DNA from: Echria macrotheca
Lineage: Eukaryota; Ascomycota; Sordariomycetes; Sordariales; Schizotheciaceae
Length of the DNA: 64,000 nt
Assembly (NCBI GenBank): GCA_030411725.1
Contig: MU839839.1
Location: 806,001-870,000 of the forward strand
Direction: 5' to 3'
Shown: piece by piece, positions 43,936 through 55,899 of the stretch
Layout: every line of letters starts with the position of its first letter
How positions within the stretch are numbered: position 1 is the first letter of the stretch
Notes under the pieces: generated by a model
Database searches by the model: none
What the model was told of the DNA's origin: nothing
The model's input: the letters and a program-made list of their open reading frames with translations, nothing else
Translations under genes and position numbers: made by a program

Positions 43936-45181
43936 TCATCTCTTCTTAGTCAACTCCAAAACCTTCCCCTGAAACTTCGCATGCAGCGCAATAACCTCCG
44001 GCACCTGCGGCGGCACAAGCTGGCAAATCGCCGTGCCACAAACCCCCGCCGCCCGATCCATGAACCACACACAATTCGGCACGCCCGCCCACATCACCGT
44101 GCCCTCCTCGAATCGTCCCTCCTGCTTATCCAGACAGACCAACCCAGCAAATGACCACGTCTTGCGCACCTCGGGCGGTATCCCCAGCGCCAGGAACCGA
44201 GAATGCGCCGGCGACCGGTCGAGGTACTCATTCAGCGACGTTTCCGTCCGCCCATCCAGCTGCGGCCGGAAGAGTTCGTCGAACGACTGCGGGGATAACA
44301 ACCTGCCATCGCGCCGAAACACAGCCGAGAGGAAGGTAAAATACGCCCCGGGCGAGCAGTGCAGTCCCGCGCCGCCGTAGTAATCCGTCATCTCCATGAG
44401 GCCATGGGGTTCATACACCGCCGGCGGCTGCTCGTCGGTCGCACCGAGGGTGCTCATGTCCGCCTTTTTCTGTCTCAAGGGGTCCGGTACGAGGAACATG
44501 ATCTCGTCGGCGGGGATCCCGAGGGGTTCCCAGATGTGTTTGCGCATGAATTCTTCCAGGGTGACGCCGGATGCGACGCTGATCGCCTTGCCGGCCCAGT
44601 CGTGGCCGGCGCCGTAGGCGAAGGCCGTGCCGGGGGTGAAGACGAGGGGGATGGCGGATTTTTCTTCTACCGTTGCGCCGTGCCAGATTCCCTCGCTGCG
44701 GGAGGCGCGCCAGGCTGTTAGGAGGGGGTTCATCCAGTCGTATTCGTGGCCGGAAGTGTGCGAGAGGAGCATGCGTAGTGAGATGGGCGTGTTATCGGGG
44801 ACAAAGGTCGGGGTGTTGGTTGTCGCGTCAAAGCCGGTCATGGTGCCGTATTGGCCCATCGGGGGGAGGCTGGGGCGGAGGTCGGCGTCCAGCGTGAGCA
44901 GGCCGAGCTCGACGGCTTTGAGGGCCGCGACGGAAGTCATTAGTTTGGTTTGAGAGGCGACGCCGCAGATGGTGGAGGTGGTGAAGGGGATGGCGTCGCG
45001 GGAGGGGTTAAGGGTGGCTTTGCCGAGGGCGTTCGAGTAGATGATGTTTCCTGGTGGTGTTAGTTATGTGTAGCGGTGAGATGAAATGAGGTATACCATC
45101 TTTGTCGCCTGCAATGAGAGCGACTCCCGGGACGAGTCCTGAGGTGAGTGCGTCTTTGTAGATATCTTCGACTTCAGCCAT
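43936..45181 (-). CDS. Beta-lactamase/transpeptidase-fold serine hydrolase (class C/EstB type)
   Basis: The model is complement(45097-45181, 46-nt intron, 43936-45050), 399 residues. The catalytic Ser61-x-x-Lys64 is in VASQTKLM. A tyrosine motif (FAYGAGHDWAG) takes the place of the class C YxN, and a HTSG follows the first helices (LLSHTSGHEYDW). It fits the fungal esterase/beta-lactamase-like group that hydrolyses esters or lactones, including polyketide intermediates. No signal peptide is visible, so it is likely cytosolic. It is convergent with the LDAH-like gene; their stops are only about 110 bp apart. The substrate is unknown. Confidence 0.88.
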
Positions 45182-45935
45182 CTTGTTGATATATAGCCTG
45201 CTGTGACTTCAAATGAGTGTATGATGAGGGGAGCTTCAGCTTATATAAGTAGATTTATCTGCTTACGGTGTACGGGTCCGCGGCGTCCCGAGTCCCAGCT
45301 CTCAACGTTACATCACATGTGACCTTTCTAGGGGTCTTGTCCAATAAGGCGGACTTGTTTACTCCACACCGTAAGCAGAGAGGATTTAGAGGATGAGAAG
45401 GATCTAGGGGCGATTCCTCTTTCCACCAAATTTGCACTGTAACGCGGCGGTTGGTGGCCTCCATCTCGGCTCGCCAAGATCAAACCCCTTTTGTGCATCG
45501 GAGTCCCCGGTCTTTCCCCATCCTTGACCCCAATCATTTCCTGGGCGTTCACCTTGATGGGCCACTATCAAAGCCATCGACAGGGCAATACGCACATCCA
45601 AATCCAATCAGAAAAAGATGGAATTACGCTGTTGCGAAGGTTTAGATATGTGAACAGACCAAAAACATCACAGAAGAGGTAAAATTTGGAGAAGAAACGT
45701 GCAACGCCAGGATGAGCTGGACGTCGTCAACCTAATACTAGAATTTCACCGGCTTACTGTATCTACAAGAGAGCAGACAAGGACCCGAGTTTTCCAATGT
45801 TTCCCGGCCGTAGGTGCAAAAAATGAATGGGCAAGTCTGGACCACTCCCGTCCTCAGGAACTCCCACGGACGCATAGCATCGCCTTGGGAAACCGTGTGG
45901 CACCGCTTGGCCGGCTGCTGGCAACAGCAGCTACA
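45182..45935. other. Intergenic region between hydrolase and tRNA
   Basis: No gene is supported. Short frames overlap on both strands. Confidence 0.5.
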
Positions 45936-46171
45936 AGGTCATACCCGGAATCGAACCGAGGTTACCGGAAAACTGCTCCCAACTCGGTTCGAGCAAACAG
46001 CTGTGAAGTCTTCATCAACACGATTCTTTTGAATCGCTGCCCGTTGTGAAACTACGTTCACCAACCCGACTCGTATAAGTCGCTGTTGTGAAACCCTCTC
46101 CACCAGCCTGTTTCGAACGGACCGCGTTGGGAAACAGAATCCCGATGTGATAGCCACTACACTATATGACC
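45936..46171 (-). tRNA. tRNA-Gln(CUG) with an unusually long intron (possible pseudogene)
   Basis: On the minus strand the 5' half (46171-46134) reads GGTCATA-TA-GTG...CAC, the D arm, then CGGGA-TTCTG. The 3' half (45971-45936) reads TTCCG, a variable loop GTAAC, T-arm CTCGG-TTCGATT-CCGGG and TATGACC. The acceptor stem (GGTCATA/TATGACC) and the anticodon stem (CGGGA/TTCCG) pair across a 162-nt insert at the canonical 37/38 intron position. The A box (TAGTGTAGTGG) and B box (GGTTCGATTCC) are intact. The anticodon is CTG (Gln). Doubts: position 37 would be U, where a purine is normal, and the first T-run terminator lies about 115 bp downstream. Whether it is spliced and charged is untested. Confidence 0.6.
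45972..46133 (-). repeat. Degenerate hairpin repeat inside the tRNA-like gene
   Basis: The insert is built of about four diverged units of roughly 35-50 nt. Each is a small inverted repeat, for example CGACT...AGTCG, CGATTC...GAATCG and GTTTC...GAAAC. Each is followed by a GTTGGTGAAC-like and a TTTCACAAC-like block. Repeat copies vary in the loop. Confidence 0.5.
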
Positions 46172-47322
46172 TTTGCATGCAGGCTTGCCACCCGATGTGA
46201 AAGCTTGAACCGTGCAACTGCCTCATATTCCGCAAGTGCCGCATCCTTCGTCGGTCGCACGGCCCTTTACTACGTTCAACACGTCTACGTTGTCACCAAC
46301 TCTGACCATGGAATTCACGATGGTAGGTGTCACTTTTCAATGTAGAACAAATTCGCAGTCCAAACAGAAAGTGCCACGCCGCGTCCCATCATTCAACATT
46401 CTACCTACCTTATTCTCTCTGGAAAATACATTCCTTTTTCTGCGGGTGAGAATATCTGAATCCAGAAAATTTACTAGGTACCAGCCTACCTACAAGTTCA
46501 TGGACAAGGGTTTTATCGCTGTCCAGGCTTTGGCCGTGGTGCATTTTCCTCTCAAGAAAAGAAAAAAAATGTAAAATAGAGCGACCTGATAAGCTGATCA
46601 GGCCAAGCGTCCAAACTGCCCGACATGACGCCCCGCTTGAGCTCCTTATTCGTTAAGAAAGGAATGTGTCGTTTCGTCGCTTCGTGCAGGGCGGCGCCAA
46701 ACTCGCAATGAGCAATGAGCGAAAGAGGAGAGGGAAAGGCACCATCGCGGCCTTACAGAACCTCGTCGGGCCACAACAGCCAACACCTTGGTCTGCCAGC
46801 TGCGGGGATGGTCTGCACGATTTTCCAGGGGGACCAGACGGACGAATCATGAGCAGTGCAGACTGCAGCAAACATGCATTTCTTTTCAGTCGCTTCGAAG
46901 AAAGGCTATGCCAGTGGTTTCAATGGAGGGTGAGTCGGGCGCCAGGCAGCCTCATGTTGCTCCCATCGTATGAGATTGGTGAATGAGCGCCTGTTATCTG
47001 CTGCCCGAAACGGAGTGTGTCACACTGCATTTGACTTTTCCGGCGCGACGAAGCCCGACTGGAAGCAGCGCAGCAGTTGACAGGGGAAGTTCACTCTCAG
47101 CCCAGGCTGCATCACGCCATCGGAACAGGTTGTTGTTCACCGTAAAAGGCGGGCGTGTGCCCCTCAGTTTTATCCGTGATTCATTTCCTGCGGAGCACAG
47201 GTGAGCATGACGCGCTTCACTCTGCTGTTACCCTCCTACCTACGTTCTCAGGCTGTGCTAGCCTCGTCCGCGTCTTCGCCAAAACCACTTCGACCCAAGC
47301 AAGCAGAATTCCCCAGCTCAAA
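46172..47322. other. Upstream region of the patatin protein gene
   Basis: Short open frames on both strands carry no motif. It presumably holds the promoter of the gene at 47323. Otherwise nothing is seen. Confidence 0.5.
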
Positions 47323-50300
47323 ATGTCGGCAAAATCCGTGGCAACACCTGGCATAGAAGCTCAGGGGGTAAATCATGCGGGAGACAATAACGGGAGAAGC
47401 AGTTCTGATTGTTCGGAAGCACAAGTCCCAACCCCACCGCACACTCCGGTGGAGACCGGCAACCACGTCCTGTGCAGAGAATGCGACGAAAGCCTGGCGG
47501 TCTGGTACTGTGAGATTTGCAAGGCGATTTGCCAAGAGTGTTGGGATGGGCGTAAGCCACACCGCCGCAACGACCCGGAACATGTGAGAACATCGTACGA
47601 GGAGTAGTGAGTCGCATGCGCGCCCTCCAACCCCTTTTCAACGCTGCATGGAGACTGACATGTCGAAATTAGCGTGCTTTTCGGCGACGTGCTGCAGTCC
47701 AACCTTTCTGAGGATGACCGACGGAAGCTTCATGAGATCGACCAAGCCACACTGTGGTTTGCGGTGGACGGGCCGAAGGAAGGGCCGCTGAGTCTTGAGG
47801 AGCTCCCAAGATTCAGCCAAGCCATAGGGGAACATCGAGAGCAGTATGGCATGACTTTAGTCTTTTACCCTCGCCTCGTGTCATTTGTGGGGGATACTGG
47901 CGCTGGGAAAAGCTCGCTTGTCCGACTGCTCATCGAACACTCGTGGGACATGGACGCTCGACGAAAGGCCGGGTTGTCCGGCTCCTCGTTCCCGGTGCCA
48001 GTAGTTGGCCGGCCACAGACCACTCTACCCACTTCGGGTGATGTGCACCTTTATCGAGACCCGATTCTCGAGGCCTCCGAGATCTCCAGCCCGGTATTCT
48101 ACGCAGATGGCGAGGGCACCGGAGGCGGTCAGCAGGAGACCCAAGCACATCGGCATCAGAGGGGCGCTTACGCAGTATATTCCCGACTTACTGGTGATTT
48201 TGGCGAGATTCGGAGATGGGCCGAAGCAAGCTTCGGCTTTCTCAGCCGCGGCTTCCGCCGCACCATCTCAACTACGTACGAGAGGGAGGAGGCTGTCAAG
48301 GAGATATTTCCGCGCCTGCTCTACAACTTCTCAGATGTCATCGTCCACGTCATGCTCAGCGCTGCCGCGAGGCAAATGGAGAACCACATCGCCAAGCTCT
48401 TGCAGTGGGCGCACGCCTCGCACGCGTCAGCTATAAACCGACTGACCCTCCCGCATCTGATTGTCATTTTGAACCAGTCAGACGACGACTCAGCTTGGGA
48501 CCCAGCGGAGACCACACGACAGGTCCTAGCCGAACAGGCTGGGATCCTGGATGGTAACCGTGTGGTTGCGAGCATCCGAGACGCCTACCGGAAGTCGGGT
48601 GCCCGAATTGACTGCCTCGAGGATCTTTTAAAGCAGTCGTACTCCTCAATCCACTTTATCAGGCTTCCGAGGGTAGCATCATGCGCCAGACTGTCTGAGC
48701 AGCTTCGGCTCCTACATGCGACGATCCGGGACTGCAGCCAGGAGGGGCAAAGGCAGAAGATGCAGGCGAATATGCTCCTGTCGTCCAAGGCCCTAGACCA
48801 ATTCTTCAAATTGGCGTTTGACCACTATGCCAATAAACTCAACGAGCCATTTGATCTCCTGAAGGTGCTCCTCACCGTCCAGCCGCCCCCTGATACCCTC
48901 TCCGCCAACATCTCTTGGATGCTTCAGCAGACGTTCAAAGTCGCTCAAAAGGATATCGGTCCTGATGATGATTCAAAACCGGCAGCAGCTTTTGCACAGG
49001 CCGTAGCTCCTGTGATCTGCTCGGTCATAGCTCTCGACATCGTTCGCTCCTACGAACACCTGCCAGGGACCTTCGTCGACATCTTCAGGGGCGGTGTCCC
49101 GCGAACCAACTGTAACGCGTGGAAGTTATCAGGCTTATCATACGAAAAGCAGGTCAGCACAGCCTTCGCTGACTTTATCGAGAAATCAATGGTCTGCGAA
49201 TTCGCCGATGGTGACGTCCAGTGTGTGAACCGCTACAAGGCACACTTGCTTCTGGGGCGCCACCAGGGTTCGCAGGGATTTGGAATCGGATACGGGCCCT
49301 TTCAATCCGAGGTTCAAGATGAGGTTAGCAAGCACTTCGAGACGGAGCTTGGAGAGTCGCTAGCTTCCTTGACACAAGTCCTCGAGCAGGGCTCCCTGTC
49401 TCTGGTCGCTACCAGTGCAACTGCGATTCGTTCCATGCCCGCGACCAAACAACCCCGCGTCAACCCACGCGAAGCAGTGATCTGGGCTACCCACATGTCC
49501 CATCTCGACAGGCTATACGAGAGGTTCCCAAGCTTGGTGATCGGCGATGTGCTAACCTGCTTCTGGTGCATGCGTAACGAGGTTGCCGAGATTCTCCCCT
49601 GCTCCCACGCAGTGTGCGAGACGTGTCTTGCCGCCCTGGGCGTCATCGACGAAACCCTCGATTCTAGGCTTGTCCAGCTCGATGCCTGCAATCTTCACAA
49701 TCCCCCGAAGAAGTTTCCTGATCCTGTCAAGTTCCTGCTTCTTCCAAGCACTATCGGCCGCCGTGTTCTCAGCATTGACGGCGGAGGTGTCAGGGGGATA
49801 GTGAGCCTAAGTATTCTCTCCGCGATCGAGCAGAAACTGGGCGGGGAGATCCCAATCTCTGAGCTGTTCGACCTTGTTGGTGGCACCAGCGTAGGAGGTC
49901 TTGCGGCTCTTGGCTTGGTGTTGAAGAACTGGAAAGCAAAGCACACGGTTGATATGCTCACCAAACTCTCTCGAGAAGCATTCACGCCCCATAGCCAATG
50001 GAACCTGGTACAGCTGTTCAAACATGCCAAAACCGGAGCTACCTATAGGACAGAGACTCTGGAAAACGCCATTCAAGCCGCCTTTGGCAAGCCAGGCCAA
50101 GTACCGCTTCTCAGCTCCATGGTAAGTACCTACCTACCTACCTACTTCCTGCACTCAGGTACATGATTTGAAGTCAAACATGTTCTATATGGATTCCACT
50201 GTTTTCTGAGTACTTCTATTTGCTGACATATCGCGCTGAAGGGTGAGAAATCAGACGGACAACGGAAAAGGGTGTTTGTCACTACTACAACCGAGGGTGG

Positions 50301-51511
50301 GGAACTGGGGACGATCTTGACCAACTATACCAGACCCTCCGGAAACGGTTTGTACCCGGACTCCTCTAGATCCTAACAACCTTCAAAGACTTTATGGTAA
50401 TTGAGCAGGTTGCTGATGTGAATTTGGAGCTAGGATCCAAAACCGAGACAACTCAGGCGAGCAAACCTCACGAATGTTCGTATGATTTCGAGGCCAACTA
50501 TCGCGTGGGGCGGGAGATGAAGGTGTGGCAAGCGGCCAGAGCCACAAGCGCCGCACCACTGTACTTCGAACCCATGATAACGGCGGACGGATACGAGTAC
50601 TGGGATGGCGGCCTGTTTTTCAATAACCCAGCCTTAGCGGCATCACAAGAGGCGGAACTTCTCTGGCCCGCAACCGCAAAACGGCCTGATATCCTACTGT
50701 CGGTGGGCAATGGGACTAGCTCTCATACTCAAACTTCCCATGATTTGAAGGGCTCCCCCGGAATCTCCCGATCTGGTCGGCGGGTCCGCCATGGCGAGGG
50801 ATTATGGGGGATCTTAAGACACCTCCGGATGCTGAGGGGCCGCCTGTTGAAGAACATGGATTCAGAGAGCATGTGGAACGAAAAATTCGCTTTCCTCGCA
50901 CGAAATCGCCCCGCGAGATATGTTCGACTGAACCCCGCCATCCGGGAAAAGCTTCCCGCTCTTGATGACATCCAGGCGGTTGAGGATGGGAAGCTTATGC
51001 GCATCGCCACCGACTATCTGCGACAACGAGGCACTCAGGCGCAGATTAATCGCGTGGTTTTTACCCTCATATCCACGTCGTTCTATTTTCAACCGATCAG
51101 GCGGTCGTACGAATCCGACTCTGGACACATCAACGTTGAAGGTGAGTCTGTCCGAGTCCCGGTCCGTCGTGATGGACGGAACCCCCCTGATCATGACATC
51201 AGAAATTTTCTCTAATCACCATTTTAGGCAGAATCATGTGTCGGTTTGTAAATGGCTCGGAGACAATGAGGCAATTCGGCCGTGCTATCGGGAAGCTATC
51301 GCGGGCAAGGTTTGTGCTTATGGAATCTAGGAAGGTGTGGGAGTTGGATAAACGCCTACTTACGTTGTTGACCAATCCCGGGGTGTGCAACATCCCGATA
51401 GAGGTGATCACTCCCAGTTATCACACAGAGGTGGATATACGATTCCTCTGTGATGGTTTCGAGGGCGGGTCGATTAGCGGATTCCCGATGGTGCTCGGAG
51501 ACAGTCACTAG
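47323..51511 (+). CDS. Large multidomain protein: B-box-like zinc finger, P-loop GTPase-like domain, RING-like finger, patatin lipase
   Basis: Five exons (47323-47606, 47673-50121, 50242-50347, 50389-51141, 51228-51511) give 1291 residues. The 41-nt intron at 50348 is short but has a branch tcctaac. Residues 51-80 form a B-box-like cluster (Cys51, 54, 63, 66, 70, 73, His80). A P-loop GDTGAGKSS (168-176) is followed by YADGEG, a possible G3, and NQSD at the G4 position. A RING-like finger runs C724xxC727...C738-H740...C743xxC746. The patatin domain has DGGGVRG (oxyanion loop, 797-803), GTSVGG (nucleophile Ser834) and DGG (Asp1019), so the Ser/Asp dyad is complete. Patatin lipases cleave membrane phospholipids, and patatin-linked NLR-like proteins are known in fungal allorecognition. 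The combination of all four domains is not one I know. Its role is inferred. Confidence 0.85.
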
Positions 51512-52214
51512 GTCTAGGCAGGGGAACAGCGGAACTCAGTCTCTCAGCAACCTGGATCAGTCCGGCTCAAGAACAAATGCACATATAGATAGAATCAAAA
51601 AGGAGATCAAAAAGCAAAGTCACATTTTCTGACCTCACCCTGCCTTTTCGGGATTTATCTGTCGGCCCAAAATAAACGCACATAATAGCGTGAGCAAGTT
51701 CTGCCCAAGTCGGTCTTCTCAAACACGGTGTCTTTTGAAGCAGACGTCAAACGAGATACCCAATTGTTACGAATTCGAGCTCGTGCTCCGGTAAAGAAAC
51801 ATAAAATGTGGAAAAAAGAGAGAAACAGGCGGGCACTGCCTAGTAACTTTGGGTACCATCCTACCTAATCTATGAGTGGGTCGTGTTTTTCTCAATGATT
51901 GCCCGATGTTTACAAAATGTGTTGAATCCAAAGCATAATGCCTCGCTTCAGACTACACCAATCGATGATGTTCCGCTGTATGCAGGACAACGAGAAGAGC
52001 CAGCCAGGTTCTCAAAGCAGAAATGTTTTTGGTGGCGCCAGTGTGGTCTGACATTAGCAAACATTTATAGGCCGCTCGTCCCAGCGATTTGAATCAGGCC
52101 AATTTATCATGAAATTCCCTCAGTCCTTGTAGGGAGCAGAAAATCGCACACAACCAGAGATTCGAAACTTGCCCGGTTATCAGTTGAAGCAGGCAGCCGT
52201 ACGCGCCTGTCTTC
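51512..52214. other. Intergenic region
   Basis: This spacer lies between two same-strand genes. No gene or clear signal is seen. Confidence 0.5.
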
Positions 52215-53739
52215 ATGGCTCCGCATCTTTTTCTCATCTTCTTGTCCTTTTCGTCCTTTCACCATTCAACAGCCTCGAGTTTCAAACCAAGCTGCACACT
52301 GCCGCCGCCAGACACCAATTTCGTCTCGGGACCCGGCACGCGGGGCACCATCTCGATTCTGTGGAACTGCATCTCCATCTTCATCCTCTGCACCTGGACT
52401 ATCCAACGCCTCAATATTCCCGCGGCGCGGCGAGACGCAGGCTGGGTGCACAAGATATGGTGGGCTATCTTGGATTCGCGAACCAAGATCAGCTGGATGC
52501 TCTTTACCATTTTTATCCCCGAGTTTATCCTCGGCAAAGCCCTCGGCGAGAGGGAGGCCACGAAACGACCATGGCCCGGCATGAGGGACCATGCCAAAAA
52601 GGCCGGGGACGACGCGCAAGAGTGGACAAGCGGCCATGCCCGCATGGCGAACATGGGATATTTCGCCCTCGATTTTAGCGACTTTCCCGAGTCTGACTGG
52701 AAAGAACTCCACAAGTCTGCCAGAGAAGTGGCCAAACTCCCGCTCTACTCAGAACGCTCGACCCGCATCAACATGGCGCGCTTACGGCATCGCTGCTGGG
52801 CCTTGACAGAACACCAGTGGGATATTGTCCTTGACAAGCACCTGGCTGACTACCCCGATGTCCGGCTAAGTCACCTTGCAGATCTCAACAAGAGCGACGT
52901 CATAGCTCGAGTCCTGGCTGTTATTCAGGTGGTGTACCTTGCTATCCAGCTCCTCGCCAGGAAGGTTTACGGTCTAGCCTCAGCACAGATTGAGATCGCT
53001 GCCCTGGCATTCGCTGCCACCAGCTTCGTCACGTACATCCTCTTCTGGGATCAGCCTGATGGAGTTCGGTCGAGACGCGTTGTCAAGGCCAAGAAACTGC
53101 CCACAGCGGACCAGGTGGGTGTGATCTCACTATGGGGTCCAACCTATCTATGGTCTGGTTTCCGCCGGCGAGCAAGAATTGACGGCGAGCTCGATCTAGT
53201 TCCGATTCCCAATGACGGCAGCAATGTCAGCCGGAATGGCATGTGGGAGATGCCCCAGTCGATTCGGGGCTACTTCGGTAATCAAGGGTCCCAAGTGCTC
53301 TATCTGATACTCGGGGCTCTGTTTGCGGGCACCTTGTTCGGTGGGATCCATTGTCTAGCTGTGCGTTAACCCTCTTTTCCGCTTGAATATCCGTGGCGAA
53401 CTAATATACTTGAAGTGGAACTTCGACTTTCCGACTCACATCGAGCAAATCCTTTGGAGGGTCTGCTCGGTTCTCACGGCGGCCTTGCCGGTCCTTGCAT
53501 CTCCGCTATTGGCACTTTGGATACCTGCTCGTGGAAGGGACGGAACCCTTACGGGATACTTAGCAACGGGAACCATTCGCCGGATCGAGATCGCTTGTCT
53601 GGTTTGTCTTGCGATACTTCTTGTTGGATATATCTTGGCTCGAGGTTTCCTCCTGGTCGAGATGTTCCGTACTTTGTTCTTCTTACCCCCAGACGCATTC
53701 ACGGAGACGTGGTCTGCTTCTTTCCCGCATTGGGGTTGA
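52215..53739 (+). CDS. Polytopic membrane protein of unknown function with signal peptide
   Basis: The model is 52215-53360 joined to 53416-53739 (55-nt intron), 489 residues. An N-terminal signal peptide (LFLIFLSFSSFHHSTASS) is followed by a short lumenal piece, a helix (ISILWNCISIFILCTWTI), a second (WMLFTIFIPEFILGKAL) and more helices at VLAVIQVVYLAIQLL, LAFAATSFVTYILF, LILGALFAGTLFGGIHCLA and two in exon 2, ending near FLLVEMFRTLFF. The central soluble region has WKELHKSAREVAKLPLYS-like charged helices. This resembles large fungal membrane-protein families often annotated as hypothetical. It follows the patatin gene on the same strand with a 700-bp gap. A link is possible but not shown. 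Confidence 0.75.
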
Positions 53740-54129
53740 GGCACAGCTCGGCAGATAGCGGTGTGGAGCGGACAATATCTGTGGATTTCCGACAACCTGA
53801 GCACTTATTAGGCAGCTTTACAAAAGAAACACTTTTGGAACATCTCAACGTGAATAAGATTCGTTAAAAAGTGTCCAGGGATAGAGTTCAGGCACAGCCT
53901 CGCACTCGCTCGCAGGATCCGACACGATCCCGATTCCAGGCAGACGCTGCCTGGCGCTTAGTTATAAGCTAAGCCTCAACTAAATCCAAGAATCCAGAGC
54001 CGATCCTCCCAAAATCCTTCCGTCATTTCGTCCATTACTTTTATTTCCCAAACTAAAAGAAACCCGAAAATCGAAAACCTCATCTCCAAGTTGGTCCGCT
54101 ACGGAGTCCACAGGATACCACTACACACC
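53740..54129. other. Intergenic region
   Basis: This spacer between two same-strand genes presumably holds the promoter of the gene at 54130. Nothing else is seen. Confidence 0.5.
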
Positions 54130-54862
54130 ATGAAGACACATACGACCCTACGCATTTTCTGGATCTTATTGTCCATAGTGCTAGGGTTTGCTGCGACCAC
54201 GACAGCATCTTCGGCCGACAACAAGATCCAGGATCCGCTCACTGAAGACAGGACGTCCAACATACTCAACACCGAGTCACCCAGAGAGCGCGTGCCTGGG
54301 GACAACGAAGCCGTTTACGGGCCGATCCCCAAAGCCGAGCAAATCTTCCACATTGAGTTCCTCGAAATCGCCCCATCGCCCATCGAAGTGTACGTATTCT
54401 CCCGGCCCCTTTTGAAACGTAGGTAGGTACTGATGATTTCGCAGAGACAAATACTTCTTCATCCTCCTCCGCGGCAGCATCCCCCCTCCGACCCGCCGAG
54501 AACTCCATCTCGGACCGGCCCATCTCGCCAGTGCAACCCTCTCCATCACCATCTCTGCCATTCTCGAGAACGGTGACAAACTGGAACCCCGCACTTACTA
54601 TAGAATCCCCCTTCGCACCGCGGAGCACGCCGAGGGCGCACATCTTGCCATCCGCAACGCCACGGGCGCGTATGTTGACCATATGGCTCTCGAGGGGCGC
54701 AATGATGTCTTGGTTGATGCATGGATCCCGGCGATATTTGTCACGACGGGCATGTGGACGTTCGAGGTTGTGGCTTCGCTCGGGTGCAACTGGGGCGAGG
54801 AGAGGAGGTATCTGTTCGCCTTGACGTTGACGCAGTGGCTGGAGAGCAATGATCGTTGGTGA
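54130..54862 (+). CDS. Secreted protein of unknown function (possibly an ML-like lipid-binding fold)
   Basis: The model is 54130-54389 joined to 54445-54862 (55-nt intron), 225 residues. A signal peptide (residues about 8-26, ILLSIVLGFAATTTASS) is present. The mature part has alternating strands (YFFILLRGSIPPPT, LSITISAILENGD), and its start FLEIAPSPIE resembles the entry of ML/NPC2-like lipid-binding domains. This is only a resemblance. One Cys is seen in SLGCNWGE. Function unknown. It is on the same strand as the two genes before it. Confidence 0.65.
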
Positions 54863-55588
54863 TGTATGACATGAAAATATATTACTAAGGTACTGCGGCT
54901 TAGCCCCGCGAGCTCCCTGCATACCGGCGATGGGTGGCTTGTCTTGGACGGCACTTTTTTTAATACACGGCCTGCTTTGGCGCCACGATATATCGACTCA
55001 AGCTATAGTTGGGTCCCCCAACGAGTTGCTGTCATACCTGTAAAGTTCGAGGACGCTAGGGTCTAGATGTAGGACAGGTCCAACTCTACAACGCCCCCGT
55101 CAACATCACGACAACAAAGCCAAGAGCTCAAATATCCGCTCTCTTCTCCTCATCACCTTTACCCCGGTTAATCTTTCGTGTTGAGAGTCTCGTCCCAATA
55201 CTTGGAAAGAGCACCGAACAACATCCGTCCTTTCGTCCGAGACCGACAATCCTCTGGTATTCCCAAAACGTACCTAGACGCGTATGGTCCCATTCTTGGC
55301 ATTCTTATAGGAACGCCTCGATTCGCCCGGTAAGCCGCTTGTGTAGTAGTACGAAGATCACAGTGGTAGAAAAAAAGGGGGTATGTGCGCCGCGGCATGT
55401 GATCAGGACAAGCCAATGCACCCCAGACTGGTACGGAAATTTTCCACGCTTTTGTCGGCACCGGTAGTTATCCGCTCCACCTCCGCATTTTACAACTCCC
55501 CGGAGGCTTGTATGCGCCGGCACAGCATGATTGGCGCGGGAAATAAAAAGCCAAGTCTAGTTGTTCTGAACGCTACACATGTGCTTCA

Positions 55589-55595
55589 GGCTAAA
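55589..55595 (+). promoter_or_regulatory. XlnR/XYR1-type site GGCTAAA
   Basis: GGCTAAA is the site recognised by xylanase regulators of the XlnR/XYR1 family. It lies about 305 bp before the xylanase ATG. A single copy of a 7-mer can occur by chance. Confidence 0.4.
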
Positions 55596-55795
55596 GTGGC
55601 TTATAGATGCTGGATGCAACTCGCTGCCCCTTCTTCTCTCCTTTCTTTCCTTGAAAAGATCCTGTTTCCTCCGCGGTTTTGATGGAGGCCAAGACTTGGG
55701 AATTGGTGATGGCCATGGGGATGAACGATTCAGAATTGTGCCGGGTTAGCGGGGTGAAAGCCAAGAAAAACCCACAGGGATGCGCTGAAGAGATC

Positions 55796-55802
55796 TATAT
55801 AA
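55796..55802 (+). promoter_or_regulatory. TATA box of the xylanase gene
   Basis: TATATAA lies 98 bp before the ATG at 55900. Confidence 0.5.
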
Positions 55803-55899
55803 GAGCCATGTATGGACTTGAATTCTCTTGGAGCCGCCTGCTGGAGCCTGGCGGATCGCGAAACCGTATTCGAGTCCAAATCATTCAGTCGAACCGAAA

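Larger units (their letters stand above)
54863..55899. other. Promoter region of the GH11 xylanase gene
   Basis: This region holds a TATA box, a GGCTAAA motif and CreA-like SYGGRG sites (for example ccggag at 55500-55505 and the complement of ccccag near 55425). No gene is supported. Confidence 0.5.

Noticed and set aside
45972..46133. CRISPR-like or minisatellite array within the tRNA insert
   Set aside because: Units are diverged and lack regular spacing. They fit a degenerate hairpin repeat in a tRNA intron, and this is a eukaryotic genome.
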